DNA of 64,000 bases from Pseudomonas sp. B21-056 (GTDB lineage Bacteria; Pseudomonadota; Gammaproteobacteria; Pseudomonadales; Pseudomonadaceae), in NCBI RefSeq assembly GCF_026016325.1, contig NZ_CP087203.1, positions 5,766,001-5,830,000 on the forward strand, in the 5' to 3' direction. A model generated the notes under the pieces. The model did not search any database. It had not been told where the DNA came from and worked only from the letters and a program-made list of their open reading frames with translations. Shown one piece after another: positions 13,362 to 23,757 of the stretch; the stretch's first letter is position 1, and each line of letters opens with the position of its first letter. A program made the position numbers and the translations under genes.

Positions 13362-14923
13362 CCGCCAAAAAAGAGCAGAAGCGCCAGCCCATCTCCACCG
13401 GCTCCGAATGGACGTTCGAGCTGATCCAGGCCTACGACCGCGAAATCAGCCGTATCGCGGACCGTTATGCCCTCGACACCTACCCCAACCAGATCGAGGT
13501 GATCACCGCCGAACAGATGATGGACGCCTATGCGTCGGTCGGCATGCCGCTGGGTTATCACCACTGGTCCTATGGCAAGCACTTCCTCAGTACCGAAAAA
13601 TCCTACAGCCGCGGCCAGATGGGACTGGCCTATGAGATCGTGATCAATTCCGACCCCTGCATCGCCTATCTGATGGAAGAAAACACCATCTGCATGCAGG
13701 CACTCGTTGTGGCGCATGCGTGCTACGGCCACAACAGTTTTTTCAAGGGCAACTACCTGTTCCGCACCTGGACCGATGCCAGTTCGATCATCGATTACCT
13801 GGTGTTCGCCAAGCAGTACATCATGCAGTGTGAGGAGCGCCACGGCATTGATGCCGTGGAAGACCTCCTGGACTCCTGCCATGCCCTGATGAACTACGGG
13901 GTGGATCGCTACAAGAGGCCGTATCCGATTTCCGCCGAAGAAGAACGCCGACGCCAGAAGGACCGTGAAGAACACCTGCAAAAGCAGATCAATGACCTGT
14001 GGCGCACCATTCCCAAGGGTGCCGACAAGTACAGCGAGAAGGACAACGCGCGTTTTCCCGCCGAACCCCAGGAAAACATTCTCTACTTCATCGAAAAACA
14101 CGCACCGCTGCTGGAACCGTGGCAGCGCGAAATCGTGCGCATCGTGCGCAAGATTGCCCAGTACTTCTACCCACAACGTCAGACCCAGGTCATGAACGAG
14201 GGGTGGGCCACATTCTGGCACTACACGCTGATGAATGACCTGTATGACGAAGGCCTGGTCACCGACGGTTTCATGATGGAGTTCCTGACGTCCCACACCA
14301 GCGTGGTGTTCCAACCCGGATTCGACAGCCCCTATTACAGCGGCATCAACCCCTATGCGCTGGGTTTTGCCATGTACCGCGACATACGACGCATGTGCGA
14401 AGACCCCACCGAAGAGGACCGTCGCTGGTTTCCGGAAATTGCCGGCTCGGACTGGTTATCCACCATCAAATTCGCCATGAGCAGCTTCAAGGATGAGAGT
14501 TTTATCCTGCAGTACCTCTCGCCCAAGGTGATCCGCGACCTGAAACTGTTCAGCATCCTCGATGACGACCAGAAGGACGACCTGCTGGTGCCCGCCATTC
14601 ATGATGAAGGCGGTTATCGCATCATCCGCGAGACCCTGGCAGCACAGTACAACCTAGGCAACCGCGAGCCTAACGTGCAGATCTACAGCATCGACCGCCG
14701 GGGAGATCGCTCGCTGACCTTGCGTCACCAGGCGCACAATCGCAAACCGCTGGGCGACTCCACCGATGAAGTACTCAAGCACCTGCATCGCCTGTGGGGT
14801 TTCGACATTCACCTGGAAACCCTGCAAGGCGACCAGGTCATGAAAACCCACCATGTCCCCCCCCGAAACGAACAGACCGAAGGCGATTACGGCCGCCTGG
14901 ACCTGGCCGTCATCCATCTTTGA
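13358..14923 (+). CDS. spoVR: SpoVR family protein (YcgB)
   Basis: This is a 521-residue SpoVR/YcgB protein. The family motifs [13 protein letters not shown] (near residue 280) and [15 protein letters not shown] are intact. Its role is unknown outside spore-cortex formation in Bacillus; in proteobacteria it travels with yeaG-yeaH as here, translationally coupled to yeaH. The operon ends at a strong hairpin that also contains the ribosome-binding site of cca. Confidence 0.92.
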   Translation: MTAKKEQKRQPISTGSEWTFELIQAYDREISRIADRYALDTYPNQIEVITAEQMMDAYASVGMPLGYHHWSYGKHFLSTEKSYSRGQMGLAYEIVINSDPCIAYLMEENTICMQALVVAHACYGHNSFFKGNYLFRTWTDASSIIDYLVFAKQYIMQCEERHGIDAVEDLLDSCHALMNYGVDRYKRPYPISAEEERRRQKDREEHLQKQINDLWRTIPKGADKYSEKDNARFPAEPQENILYFIEKHAPLLEPWQREIVRIVRKIAQYFYPQRQTQVMNEGWATFWHYTLMNDLYDEGLVTDGFMMEFLTSHTSVVFQPGFDSPYYSGINPYALGFAMYRDIRRMCEDPTEEDRRWFPEIAGSDWLSTIKFAMSSFKDESFILQYLSPKVIRDLKLFSILDDDQKDDLLVPAIHDEGGYRIIRETLAAQYNLGNREPNVQIYSIDRRGDRSLTLRHQAHNRKPLGDSTDEVLKHLHRLWGFDIHLETLQGDQVMKTHHVPPRNEQTEGDYGRLDLAVIHL

Positions 14924-14934
14924 TCCCGTTTTCG

Positions 14935-14986
14935 CCTCCGTTGACCCGACGCAAAGGTTATCCTGTCGGATCAACGGAGGTTTTTT
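14935..14986 (+). terminator. Strong hairpin plus T6, overlapping the cca ribosome-binding site
   Basis: CCTCCGTTGA (14935-14944) pairs perfectly with TCAACGGAGG (14971-14980), and inside it CCGAC (14946-14950) pairs with GTCGG (14965-14969). Six Ts follow at 14981-14986 and the cca ATG is the very next base. It has the form of an intrinsic terminator for the spoVR operon, but its 3' arm is also the Shine-Dalgarno sequence (GGAGG, 14976-14980) of cca. Confidence 0.75.
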
Positions 14987-16213
14987 ATGCAGATCTATAA
15001 AGTCGGCGGCGCCGTTCGCGATCGCCTGCTGGGCATCCCCGTCGCCGACATCGACCGGGTCGTGGTGGGTGCCACCGCCGAGGAAATGCTCGCCAAGGGC
15101 TTTCGTCCTGTGGGCGCTGACTTTCCTGTATTTCTGGACCCGAACACGGGCGAGGAGTACGCCCTCGCCCGCACGGAACGCAAAAGCGGCCGCGGCTATG
15201 GCGGTTTCGTGTTCCATGCCAGCCCTGAAGTGACCCTCGAGGAAGACCTGGTTCGCAGGGACCTGACGATCAACGCCATGGCGGAAGATGATCATGGCAA
15301 GCTCACCGATCCCTACCATGGCCAACGCGATCTTGAAGCCCGCTTGCTGCGCCACGTTTCTCCGGCGTTTGCCGAAGATCCCCTCCGAGTCCTACGGGTT
15401 GCCCGCTTTGCCGCCCGGTATGCACCACTGGGTTTCAAGGTGGCGGACGAGACCCTGGCGTTGATGCGCCAGCTCAGCGATTCCGGCGAACTGGAAGCAT
15501 TGACCGCCGAGCGCAGCTGGAAGGAAATTTCCCGCGCCCTCATGGAAAGCCAGCCACAGGTGTTTATCCAGGTCCTGCGCGACTGCGATGCCCTCAAGGT
15601 CCTGATGCCCGAGGTCGATGCGCTATTCGGCGTGCCGCAACCCGAAGCCCATCACCCGGAAATCGATACCGGCGCCCACACCCTGCGTGTGCTGGAACAG
15701 GCCGCCCTGAATCAACAACCGCTGACGGTCCGCTGGGCCTGCCTGCTGCATGATCTGGGAAAAGGCCTGACTCCCGAGCACGAATGGCCGCGACACATCG
15801 CCCATGAGCACAAGGGATTGAAACCGATCAAGGCGGTCAACGAGCGCTTCAAAGCGCCACGCGACTGTCAGGAGTTGGCGTTATTGGTTGGCCAATATCA
15901 CACCCATGGTCATCGTGCGCTTGAATTGAAAGCGTCCACCTTGCTCGAATTGCTACAGAGCTTTGATGTATACCGCCGCCCCCAGCGCTTCGAAGAGTTT
16001 ATCGCGGCCTGCGAAATGGATGCCCGAGGCCGCAAAGGCTTGGAAAACCGAAGTTATCCACAGGCGGACTATCTGCGAGGCGCAGCAGCGGCAGCGCGCG
16101 GGGTGGCGGTACAGCCATTGCTGGAGAAAGGCTTCAAAGGGCCGGAGCTGGGGGAGGCAATCAAGCGCGAGCGGCTCAGGGCGTTGAAAGCGTACAAGGA
16201 GGCGGCGAACTGA
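14987..16213 (+). CDS. cca: CCA-adding tRNA nucleotidyltransferase / HD phosphohydrolase
   Basis: This 408-residue class II enzyme builds or repairs the CCA end of tRNAs. The N-terminal [10 protein letters not shown] and the DIDRVVVG metal motif form the polymerase head, ERSWKEI lies in the neck, and a C-terminal HD domain ([11 protein letters not shown], then LLHDLGKG) is present, the longer gammaproteobacterial type with phosphohydrolase activity. The start is fixed by GGAGG six bases upstream. The SD lies in a stable hairpin. Confidence 0.95.
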   Translation: MQIYKVGGAVRDRLLGIPVADIDRVVVGATAEEMLAKGFRPVGADFPVFLDPNTGEEYALARTERKSGRGYGGFVFHASPEVTLEEDLVRRDLTINAMAEDDHGKLTDPYHGQRDLEARLLRHVSPAFAEDPLRVLRVARFAARYAPLGFKVADETLALMRQLSDSGELEALTAERSWKEISRALMESQPQVFIQVLRDCDALKVLMPEVDALFGVPQPEAHHPEIDTGAHTLRVLEQAALNQQPLTVRWACLLHDLGKGLTPEHEWPRHIAHEHKGLKPIKAVNERFKAPRDCQELALLVGQYHTHGHRALELKASTLLELLQSFDVYRRPQRFEEFIAACEMDARGRKGLENRSYPQADYLRGAAAAARGVAVQPLLEKGFKGPELGEAIKRERLRALKAYKEAAN

Positions 16214-16293
16214 CAGTAGTCATTTGCCTGTTCAGTCAGGCTCGCGCCCCCAGAATTAAGGCGGACCCTGATATCCGGTTCAACCACGAACAC

Positions 16294-16320
16294 TGTGGGA
16301 GCGAGCCTGCTCGCGATGGC
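16294..16320. repeat. REP element (GTGGGAGCGAGCCTGCTCGCG type)
   Basis: TGTGGGAGCGAGC followed by CTGCTCGCGATGGC is the common P. fluorescens REP sequence, with a GCGAGC/GCTCGC palindrome. It sits in the gap between the convergent cca and folK genes, two bases before the folK stop codon. Confidence 0.85.
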
Positions 16321-16321
16321 G

Positions 16322-16849
16322 TCAGGAAGACCGCAGCAATTCTGAAGACGTAAGCTGCTCGCCCCGCCACTCAAACGCCACTGGCGCCAGCACCTGATCA
16401 ATCTGCGCCTCATCCCACAACGTGGCGAAACTCTTGCCTACGCCCGGATGAATACGATCGGGTGCAATCAACGACAATGGCCACAGGACAAAAGCATTTT
16501 TCAGGATTTCCGCCCGCGGCAGAGTCAAGCCATCGAAGTTGCCGACCTGCTCTCCATACAACAACACGTCGATATCCAGCGGCAGGCCCTTGCGGCCCGG
16601 TGCATAACGACCATTGTCCGCCTCGATGCACTTGAGACGACGGTCCAGCTCCATCAGTGGCAGATCCGTGAAGGCCGACACGACGAAATTGAAGAAAGGA
16701 CCACTCTTGATGCCCACCGGCTGGCTCTCGAACACCGCCGAACAGCGGATATCCACCAGAAAGCCCGCCAGGGCTTCAAGCCCCGCGCATAAATGGGTTT
16801 CGCGCTCGATATTGCTGCCGAGCCCGAGAAAAACCTGTGTCAGCGACAT
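16322..16849 (-). CDS. folK: Hydroxymethyldihydropterin pyrophosphokinase FolK
   Basis: This 175-residue protein begins VFLGLGSNIERETHL, the HPPK start signature, and contains GPFFNFV and the GRKGLPLDIDVLLYG motif with the metal-binding aspartates. It transfers pyrophosphate from ATP to 6-hydroxymethyl-dihydropterin in folate synthesis. The tail is slightly longer than the usual 160 residues. Its start overlaps the end of folB by ten bases, placing two folate enzymes in one operon. Confidence 0.93.
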   Translation of the reverse strand: MSLTQVFLGLGSNIERETHLCAGLEALAGFLVDIRCSAVFESQPVGIKSGPFFNFVVSAFTDLPLMELDRRLKCIEADNGRYAPGRKGLPLDIDVLLYGEQVGNFDGLTLPRAEILKNAFVLWPLSLIAPDRIHPGVGKSFATLWDEAQIDQVLAPVAFEWRGEQLTSSELLRSS

Positions 16850-17193
16850 CCGCGCTCGATCTCCACACCCACCCCGCTGGCCGCCGGAACCGCACCAGGC
16901 TTGGTCACTTTCAGACGCAGCCAGGTAATCTTGAACTCGTCCATCAACTCCTGGGCCAGCCGCTCGGCGAAGGTCTCGACCAACTGGAACCGGGCCTGCT
17001 CGGCAAATGCCTGGATGCGCGACGAGACACTGGCGTAATCGAGCGCCAGATTCAGGTCATCACCCGCGGCGGCCGGGCGGTTATCCCAGGCGAAACTCAG
17101 ATCGAGCCGCAGGCACTGTCGGATGTCTCGCTCCCAGTCGTAGGCACCGATTACCGTGTCGACTTCCAGGCCCTCGATAAACACTCTGTCCAA
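16840..17193 (-). CDS. folB: Dihydroneopterin aldolase FolB
   Basis: I choose the TTG at 17193, giving [18 protein letters not shown] and 117 residues, the normal size; an ATG at 17217 would add eight unrelated residues. The GxYxWER region, the LDYASVS segment with the pterin-binding tyrosine and the [11 protein letters not shown] glutamate motif are all present. It cleaves dihydroneopterin to the FolK substrate, encoded next. It is divergent from plsY. Confidence 0.9.
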   Translation of the reverse strand: MDRVFIEGLEVDTVIGAYDWERDIRQCLRLDLSFAWDNRPAAAGDDLNLALDYASVSSRIQAFAEQARFQLVETFAERLAQELMDEFKITWLRLKVTKPGAVPAASGVGVEIERGCR

Positions 17194-17267
17194 GCACTCT
17201 TCTCCGCAGCACGACAAGGGCGCAATGCGCCGTTAGAATCAGGGCGTCCTCGCCCGGAATAGTTAGC

Positions 17268-17837
17268 ATGTTTTGGTTACTGGCGGTCCTCGCCTACCTG
17301 CTCGGCTCGCTGTCCTTCGCCATTGTGCTCAGCCGCCTGACGGGGCATCCCGATCCGCGAATGAGTGGCTCAGGCAATGCCGGCGCCACCAACATGCTGC
17401 GCCTGGCCGGACGCAAACTTGCCGTCCTGACCCTGCTCGGCGACCTCTGCAAAGGCCTTGTGCCGGTATTGATCGCCAGCCTTGCAGGGCTTTCGTTGCA
17501 GCAACAGGCCTGGATCGGCGTCTGCGCTGTCATCGGTCATCTGTTCCCGCTGTACTTCCGCTTTCGTGGCGGCAAGGGTGTCGCCACCGCCGCCGGGATG
17601 CTGCTGGGCCTGTATCCGCCCGCCGCGCTGCTGGCCGTCGCCGCCTGGCTGCTGATGTTCTACCTGACCCGCACCAGCTCACTGGCCGCACTGATCGCCA
17701 CCCCGCTGACCCTGCCGTTGCTGGCCTGGCAGGAGCCCGAGGCCCTGGTGCCGATGACCGCACTGGTGGCGCTGATCGTCTGGCGCCACCGGGGCAATCT
17801 ACGCGACCTGTTCGCCGGGCGCGAACGACATTTCTAA
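17268..17837 (+). CDS. plsY: Acyl-phosphate glycerol-3-phosphate acyltransferase PlsY
   Basis: This 189-residue inner-membrane protein has about five hydrophobic segments. The three PlsY motifs are seen: [11 protein letters not shown] (near residue 36), [17 protein letters not shown] (near 90) and the late [18 protein letters not shown]. It makes lysophosphatidate from acyl phosphate. It converges on tsaD with only five bases between the stops. Confidence 0.94.
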   Translation: MFWLLAVLAYLLGSLSFAIVLSRLTGHPDPRMSGSGNAGATNMLRLAGRKLAVLTLLGDLCKGLVPVLIASLAGLSLQQQAWIGVCAVIGHLFPLYFRFRGGKGVATAAGMLLGLYPPAALLAVAAWLLMFYLTRTSSLAALIATPLTLPLLAWQEPEALVPMTALVALIVWRHRGNLRDLFAGRERHF

Positions 17838-17842
17838 ATACT

Positions 17843-18868
17843 TCACAACGGCGACAACTGCTCCATCGGCCAGCGCGCCTGCACGCTGATCGCCAGGCTT
17901 TCGTGCTGGCCGGCCTGCAGGCGCTGACAGCCCGCATAGGCGATCATCGCGCCGTTATCGGTGCAGAATTGCGGCCGAGCGTAGTAAACGTCGCCCTTCA
18001 TGTCGCCAAGCATTTTTTCCAGTGACACCCGCAGGGCCTTGTTCGCACTCACACCACCGGCGATGACCAGGCGCTTGAGCCCGGCCTGTTTGAGGGCGCG
18101 CTTGCATTTGATGGTCAAAGTCTCCACCACGGCCTGCTGGAACGCCAGCGAGATGTCGCAACGGGCTTGCTCATGGTCGCCCCCGGCGCCAACGCACTGC
18201 TGCCAGGTGTTCAGGGCGAAGGTCTTCAGGCCGCTGAAACTGAAATCCAGACCCGGCCGGTCGCACATCGGCCGAGGAAACACGAAACGCCCTTCAACCC
18301 CTTGGGTCGCAAGCCGTGCGATTTCCGGCCCTCCCGGATAATTGAGGCCCATCATCTTGGCGGTTTTGTCGAAAGCTTCGCCGGCAGCATCGTCCAGGCT
18401 TTCACCCATCAGCTCGTACTGACCGATACCGTCGACCCGGACCAGTTGCGTATGGCCGCCGGAAACCAACAAAGCGACGAACGGAAACGCCGGTGGCTGC
18501 GGCTCCAGCATGGGCGCCAGCAGGTGGCCTTCCATGTGATGCACGCCCAGGGCCGGGATGCCCCAGGCAAAGGCCAGCGCCTGGGCACAGGAAGCCCCTA
18601 CCAGCAACGCACCCACCAGGCCCGGGCCGGCGGTATAGGCGACAGCATCGATCTCGGTCGGCACACAGCCGGCTTCGGCCAGTACCTGCCGGATCAGCGG
18701 CAGCATGCGCTTGACGTGATCGCGAGAGGCAAGCTCGGGCACCACGCCGCCGTAGGCGCGGTGCAGGTCGATCTGACTGAACAGCGCATCGGCAAGCAGG
18801 CCGCGTTCACTGTCGTAGAGCGCGACGCCGGTTTCGTCGCAGGACGTTTCTAATCCCAGTACTAGCAT
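17843..18868 (-). CDS. tsaD: tRNA threonylcarbamoyladenosine transferase TsaD
   Basis: This 341-residue ASKHA-fold protein starts [19 protein letters not shown] and has the metal-binding [10 protein letters not shown] motif near residue 110, [16 protein letters not shown] and [13 protein letters not shown]. With TsaB, TsaE and TsaC it makes the t6A37 modification of ANN-decoding tRNAs, which include the CAU-anticodon tRNAs in this same window. It is divergent from rpsU, the conserved order in gammaproteobacteria. Confidence 0.95.
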   Translation of the reverse strand: MLVLGLETSCDETGVALYDSERGLLADALFSQIDLHRAYGGVVPELASRDHVKRMLPLIRQVLAEAGCVPTEIDAVAYTAGPGLVGALLVGASCAQALAFAWGIPALGVHHMEGHLLAPMLEPQPPAFPFVALLVSGGHTQLVRVDGIGQYELMGESLDDAAGEAFDKTAKMMGLNYPGGPEIARLATQGVEGRFVFPRPMCDRPGLDFSFSGLKTFALNTWQQCVGAGGDHEQARCDISLAFQQAVVETLTIKCKRALKQAGLKRLVIAGGVSANKALRVSLEKMLGDMKGDVYYARPQFCTDNGAMIAYAGCQRLQAGQHESLAISVQARWPMEQLSPL

Positions 18869-19067
18869 GGGTTTGCGCCTTGTGGAGGCTGAATTCGAAG
18901 GCGCGCATAATAGTCGCCACGTGGTGCCCCGACCAGCGGTTTTCGATCAGAGGCTTTGCATTCCTGGCGTTGAGGGGTTAACATCCGCAACCCTTAAAAA
19001 CCGACGTCTTCAAGTGCTCTTTTGCCGCGAGGATGTTGACCCCGGTAATGAATGAAGGTAGCTCTGG

Positions 19068-19283
19068 ATGCCAGCCGTCAAAGTAAAAGAGAACGAACCC
19101 TTCGACGTAGCTCTGCGTCGTTTCAAGCGCTCCTGCGAAAAAGCCGGTGTTCTGGCTGAAGTTCGTAGCCGCGAATTCTACGAGAAGCCGACTTCCGAGC
19201 GTAAGCGCAAAGCAGCAGCCGCTGTTAAGCGTCACGCCAAGAAAGTTCAGCGCGAACAGCGCCGCGCCGTACGTCTGTACTAA
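19068..19283 (+). CDS. rpsU: Ribosomal protein bS21
   Basis: This 71-residue highly basic protein ([19 protein letters not shown] at the start) is bS21 of the small subunit, which helps translation initiation. The start is preceded by GAAGGTAG. It is the first gene of the macromolecular-synthesis operon rpsU-dnaG-rpoD. A GC-rich hairpin follows about 30 bases after the stop. Confidence 0.97.
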
Positions 19284-19312
19284 TACACAGACGTTCGTAG
19301 CAAGCTTCTGCC

Positions 19313-19336
19313 AAGCCCGGCCTTCAAGCCGGGCTT
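19313..19336 (+). terminator. Hairpin between rpsU and dnaG
   Basis: AAGCCCGGC (19313-19321) pairs perfectly with GCCGGGCTT (19328-19336) around a six-base loop. No T run follows, so it is probably an attenuator or RNA-processing element separating abundant rpsU mRNA from the rest of the operon. Confidence 0.6.
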
Positions 19337-19761
19337 ATGGCATTTGCGGAATAACGCTTGATGCTTCACTGTCAAAGCCGCAGACGCGACCGAGACAACC
19401 GCTTCATCACGTCAGACCTGGCTCTTTTGCCAGCGGTGCACGTCTCTTCTGACGAGCCTTCCAAGGCTACTGACGAGCACACCCTGATTCCTCTAACGAC
19501 GATCAGCCCATGGCACCTGCTTGCGTGCCCGCTCGATGAGCTATCCGAGGCCTGACCGGCCGTTACCGGATTCAGCGCAACATATTCAAACAGTCGAATA
19601 CTGATGGTAATTAACGTCAGTGGATTATCGGCAGATACACTTCCCGACAGCAATGATGCAGACAACCCGGTCGAGCCACCGTTTACAGTGTCTCAAGACC
19701 AGGACCCGGTTACGCCTGCTGATTCCGGGCCCCTATTTCGCGCAGTGATGATGAGAACGCC
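19337..19761. other. Gene-free gap before dnaG (no yqeY here)
   Basis: I find no convincing gene in these 425 bases on either strand; short open frames of 65 and 97 codons have no recognisable product and poor starts. In P. aeruginosa a YqeY-type gene occupies this position, and no trace of such a protein is readable in any frame here. Composition is less GC-rich than the flanking genes. Confidence 0.6.
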
Positions 19762-21720
19762 ATGGCCGGGCTGATTCCCCAGAGCTTTATTGACGACCTC
19801 CTGAACCGCACCGACATCGTCGACGTGGTCAGCTCTCGCCTGCAAATGAAAAAGGCCGGCAAGAACTACACCGCCTGCTGTCCGTTCCACAAGGAAAAGA
19901 CCCCGTCCTTCAGCGTCAGCCCCGACAAGCAGTTCTATTATTGCTTTGGCTGCGGCGCTGGCGGCAATGCCCTCGGCTTCATCATGGACCACGACAACCT
20001 GGATTTCCCCCAGGCTGTCGAAGAACTGGCCAAAGCCGCCGGCATGGAAATCCCTCGCGAGGAAAGCGGTCGGGCGCACAAGCCACGCCAACCCACTGAC
20101 TCGCCGCTCTATCCGCTACTGACCGCGGCGGCTGATTTTTATCGCCAGGCCCTGAAAAGCCATCCGGCCCGCAAGGCCGCAGTGGATTATCTCAAGGGTC
20201 GCGGCCTGACCGGCGAGATCGCCCGGGACTTCGGCCTCGGCTTCGCACCGCCCGGCTGGGACAATCTGTACAAGCACTTGAGCAGCGACACGCTGCAGCA
20301 GCGCGCCATGATCGACGCCGGCCTGCTGATCGAGAACGCCGAAACCGGCAAGCGCTACGACCGTTTCCGGGACCGGGTCATGTTCCCGATCCGAGACACG
20401 CGCGGGCGAATCATCGCCTTCGGCGGCCGCGTCCTGGGCGACGACAAGCCCAAGTACCTGAACTCCCCGGAAACCCCGGTATTCCATAAGGGCCAGGAGC
20501 TGTACGGCCTGTATGAGGCCCGCAAGAACAACCGCAACCTTGACGAGATCATCGTCGTCGAAGGCTACATGGACGTCATCGCCCTGGCCCAGCAAGGCCT
20601 GCGCAATGCCGTTGCGACGCTGGGCACGGCCACCAGCGAAGAGCACATGAAGCGCCTTTTTCGCGTCGTGCCCAGCGTGCTGTTCTGCTTCGACGGCGAC
20701 CAGGCCGGCCGCAATGCTGCCTGGCGCGCACTGGAAGCCACGCTGCCATGCCTGCAGGATGGCCGTCGGGCGCGCTTTCTGTTCCTGCCCGAAGGCGAGG
20801 ACCCGGACACCCTGGTGCGCTCCGAAGGCACCGACGCGTTCCGTGCGCGGATCAACCAACACGCGCAACCATTGGCCGATTATTTTTTCCAGCAGTTGAC
20901 CGAAGAAGCCGATCCACGCTCCCTCGAAGGCAAGGCCCACATGGTCACCCTCGCGGCACCGCTGATCGACAAGGTACCCGGCGCCAACCTGCGCACACTG
21001 ATGCGCCAGCGCCTGACCGAAATCACCGGCCTCAACAGCGAAGCGCTCAACCAACTGGCCCATAGCGCCCCGGCGGAGGCACCGCCGGCGTACGACCCGG
21101 GCATCGACTACGACGCGGTGCCGGATTTCGCCGACTATCATCATCCTCAGCAGGACTATGCGCCGCAGCAAGAGTGGACACCGAAAAAAACCGGCAGCGG
21201 CGGCAAGAAATGGGACAAGAAACCCTGGGACAAGAACGGCAAGCGCGGCGATCGCGACCAGCCACGTGCCCCACGCGTGCCGGCCGCCGTCGAACCACCA
21301 ACACTGGCCGCGCTGCGTACCTTGCTGCATCACCCGCAACTGGCTGAAAAAGTCGAGGACGCGGGGCACTTCGCCGCCGAGGACCACAGCAATACGCAAT
21401 TGCTGATCGCACTTCTCGAAGCCGTGCAGAAGAACCCCCGGCTAAACTCTTTCCAGCTGATCGCACGCTGGCATGGCACCGAGCAGGGGCGCCTGTTGAA
21501 GGCCTTGGCCGAGAAGGAATGGCTGATTGAAGGAGACAACCTTGAACAACAGTTTTTCGACACCATTACTAGCTTGTCCGCCCGCCAACGCGAGCGAAAC
21601 CTGGAACAACTTCTGCGAAAAGCTCGCCAGAGCGAGCTGACCAGCGAAGAGAAAAACCAATTGCGCGACTTACTCAACCGCAATGTTTGCGCATCAAACC
21701 CGACCTCAACTGGCGCGTGA
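19762..21720 (+). CDS. dnaG: DNA primase DnaG
   Basis: This 652-residue replication primase has a CHC2 zinc domain with C40, H43, C61 and C64, a TOPRIM catalytic core (VVEGYMDVIALAQ near residue 270, FCFDGDQAGR near 310), a proline- and glycine-rich linker with lysine repeats (about residues 430-515) and a C-terminal DnaB-binding helical domain. It synthesises RNA primers at the replication fork. The linker is long and low in complexity, as in other pseudomonads. Confidence 0.96.
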   Translation: MAGLIPQSFIDDLLNRTDIVDVVSSRLQMKKAGKNYTACCPFHKEKTPSFSVSPDKQFYYCFGCGAGGNALGFIMDHDNLDFPQAVEELAKAAGMEIPREESGRAHKPRQPTDSPLYPLLTAAADFYRQALKSHPARKAAVDYLKGRGLTGEIARDFGLGFAPPGWDNLYKHLSSDTLQQRAMIDAGLLIENAETGKRYDRFRDRVMFPIRDTRGRIIAFGGRVLGDDKPKYLNSPETPVFHKGQELYGLYEARKNNRNLDEIIVVEGYMDVIALAQQGLRNAVATLGTATSEEHMKRLFRVVPSVLFCFDGDQAGRNAAWRALEATLPCLQDGRRARFLFLPEGEDPDTLVRSEGTDAFRARINQHAQPLADYFFQQLTEEADPRSLEGKAHMVTLAAPLIDKVPGANLRTLMRQRLTEITGLNSEALNQLAHSAPAEAPPAYDPGIDYDAVPDFADYHHPQQDYAPQQEWTPKKTGSGGKKWDKKPWDKNGKRGDRDQPRAPRVPAAVEPPTLAALRTLLHHPQLAEKVEDAGHFAAEDHSNTQLLIALLEAVQKNPRLNSFQLIARWHGTEQGRLLKALAEKEWLIEGDNLEQQFFDTITSLSARQRERNLEQLLRKARQSELTSEEKNQLRDLLNRNVCASNPTSTGA

Positions 21721-21734
21721 GGTCACAGCTCAGG

Positions 21735-21740
21735 TATAAT
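21735..21740 (+). promoter_or_regulatory. Consensus -10 element upstream of rpoD
   Basis: A perfect TATAAT lies 47 bases before the rpoD start, in the dnaG-rpoD gap. No good -35 hexamer is seen 17 bases upstream, so recognition may rely on the extended -10 context. Confidence 0.5.
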
Positions 21741-21787
21741 CCTCGGCTTGTTTTTTGCCCGCCAAGACCTTCAGTGGATAGGGTGTT

Positions 21788-23635
21788 ATGTCCGGAAAAG
21801 CGCAACAGCAGTCTCGTATCAAAGAGTTGATCCTATTGGGTCGTGAGCAGGGCTACCTGACTTACGCGGAGGTCAACGACCACCTGCCGGAGGATATTTC
21901 AGATCCGGAACAGGTGGAAGACATCATCCGCATGATCAACGACATGGGGATCAACGTATTCGAGGTTGCGCCAGATAAGGATGCCCTTATGCTGGCCGAC
22001 GCCGATACCGACGAGGCGGCCGCTGAAGAAGCGGCCGCAGCGCTGGCGGCGGTCGAGACCGACATTGGTCGCACCACCGACCCCGTGCGCATGTACATGC
22101 GTGAAATGGGTACGGTAGAGCTTCTCACGCGTGAAGGCGAAATCGAAATCGCCAAGCGTATTGAAGAAGGCATCCGTGAAGTGATGGGCGCTATCGCGCA
22201 CTTCCCTGGCACGGTCGACCATATTCTCTCCGAGTACACCCGCGTCACCACCGAAGGTGGCCGCCTGTCCGACGTCCTGAGTGGCTACATCGATCCGGAC
22301 GACGGCACCACGCCGCCTGCCGCCGAAGTGCCGCCGCCGATCGACGCGAAAGCCGAGAAGGCCGACGACGACAGCGATGACGACGACGCCGAAGCCAGCG
22401 ATGACGAGGAAGAAGCCGAAAGCGGTCCTGATCCGATCGTCGCCGCCCAGCGTTTCGGCGCCGTGGCCGACCAGATGGAGATCACCCGCAAGGCGCTGAA
22501 AAAGCACGGTCGCGACAACAAGCAGGCCATTGCCGAGCTGTTGGCCCTGGCCGAGCTGTTCATGCCGATCAAGCTGGTGCCCAAGCAGTTCGAAGGCCTG
22601 GTCGAGCGTGTTCGCAGCGCCCTGGATCGTCTGCGTCAGCAAGAGCGCGCGATCATGCAACTGTGTGTTCGTGATGCCCGCATGCCGCGTGCCGACTTCC
22701 TGCGTCAGTTCCCCGGCAACGAAGTCGACGAAAGCTGGACCGATGCACTGGCCAAAGGCAAGACCAAATACGCCGAAGCCATTGCCCGCCTGCAACCGGA
22801 CATCGTTCGTTGCCAGCAGAAGCTGAGCGTGCTGGAGACCGAAACCGGTCTGAGCATCGCCGAGATCAAGGACATCAACCGTCGCATGTCGATCGGTGAG
22901 GCCAAGGCCCGCCGCGCGAAGAAAGAGATGGTCGAAGCGAACTTGCGCCTGGTGATCTCCATTGCCAAGAAGTACACCAACCGCGGCCTGCAATTCCTCG
23001 ACCTGATCCAGGAAGGCAACATCGGCCTGATGAAAGCGGTGGACAAGTTCGAATACCGTCGCGGCTACAAGTTCTCGACCTATGCCACCTGGTGGATTCG
23101 CCAGGCGATCACCCGTTCGATCGCCGACCAGGCCCGCACCATCCGTATTCCGGTGCACATGATCGAGACCATCAACAAGCTCAACCGTATTTCCCGGCAG
23201 ATGTTGCAGGAAATGGGTCGCGAACCGACCCCGGAAGAGCTGGGCGAACGTATGGAAATGCCTGAGGACAAGATCCGCAAGGTATTGAAGATCGCCAAAG
23301 AGCCGATCTCCATGGAAACGCCGATCGGTGATGATGAAGACTCCCATCTGGGTGACTTCATCGAAGACTCCACCATGCAGTCGCCGATCGATGTCGCCAC
23401 CGTCGAGAGCCTCAAGGAAGCGACTCGTGAAGTACTCTCCGGCCTCACTGCCCGTGAAGCCAAGGTACTGCGCATGCGTTTCGGCATCGATATGAATACC
23501 GACCACACCCTCGAGGAAGTCGGCAAACAGTTTGACGTGACGCGCGAGCGGATTCGTCAGATCGAAGCCAAGGCGTTGCGCAAACTGCGCCACCCGACAC
23601 GAAGCGAGCATCTGCGCTCCTTCCTCGACGAGTGA
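21788..23635 (+). CDS. rpoD: RNA polymerase primary sigma factor RpoD (sigma-70)
   Basis: This 615-residue housekeeping sigma factor has region 1.1 at the N-terminus, a very acidic stretch in the non-conserved region (about residues 195-220), region 2 ([34 protein letters not shown]), region 3 ([13 protein letters not shown]) and region 4.2 with the [23 protein letters not shown]. It directs polymerase to -10/-35 promoters. A strong terminator follows six bases after the stop. Confidence 0.98.
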   Translation: MSGKAQQQSRIKELILLGREQGYLTYAEVNDHLPEDISDPEQVEDIIRMINDMGINVFEVAPDKDALMLADADTDEAAAEEAAAALAAVETDIGRTTDPVRMYMREMGTVELLTREGEIEIAKRIEEGIREVMGAIAHFPGTVDHILSEYTRVTTEGGRLSDVLSGYIDPDDGTTPPAAEVPPPIDAKAEKADDDSDDDDAEASDDEEEAESGPDPIVAAQRFGAVADQMEITRKALKKHGRDNKQAIAELLALAELFMPIKLVPKQFEGLVERVRSALDRLRQQERAIMQLCVRDARMPRADFLRQFPGNEVDESWTDALAKGKTKYAEAIARLQPDIVRCQQKLSVLETETGLSIAEIKDINRRMSIGEAKARRAKKEMVEANLRLVISIAKKYTNRGLQFLDLIQEGNIGLMKAVDKFEYRRGYKFSTYATWWIRQAITRSIADQARTIRIPVHMIETINKLNRISRQMLQEMGREPTPEELGERMEMPEDKIRKVLKIAKEPISMETPIGDDEDSHLGDFIEDSTMQSPIDVATVESLKEATREVLSGLTAREAKVLRMRFGIDMNTDHTLEEVGKQFDVTRERIRQIEAKALRKLRHPTRSEHLRSFLDE

Positions 23636-23640
23636 CCTTC

Positions 23641-23667
23641 AAAACCCCCGGCCCTGCCGGGGGTTTT
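23641..23667 (+). terminator. Rho-independent terminator of rpoD
   Basis: AAAACCCCCGGC and GCCGGGGGTTTT form a perfect 12-base stem with a three-base loop and a T run within the 3' arm, right after the rpoD stop. Confidence 0.92.
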
Positions 23668-23757
23668 GTCATGTGCAGATAAAATACCCTTCGCTATGCC
23701 CCCCCGCCCCATTGCCCGTCTACACTCGAAACATCCTCCCTATGCCATGACGAGACC

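Noticed and set aside
21899..23611. 570-codon open frame on the minus strand
   Set aside because: Antisense to rpoD with no domain; the real gene is certain.
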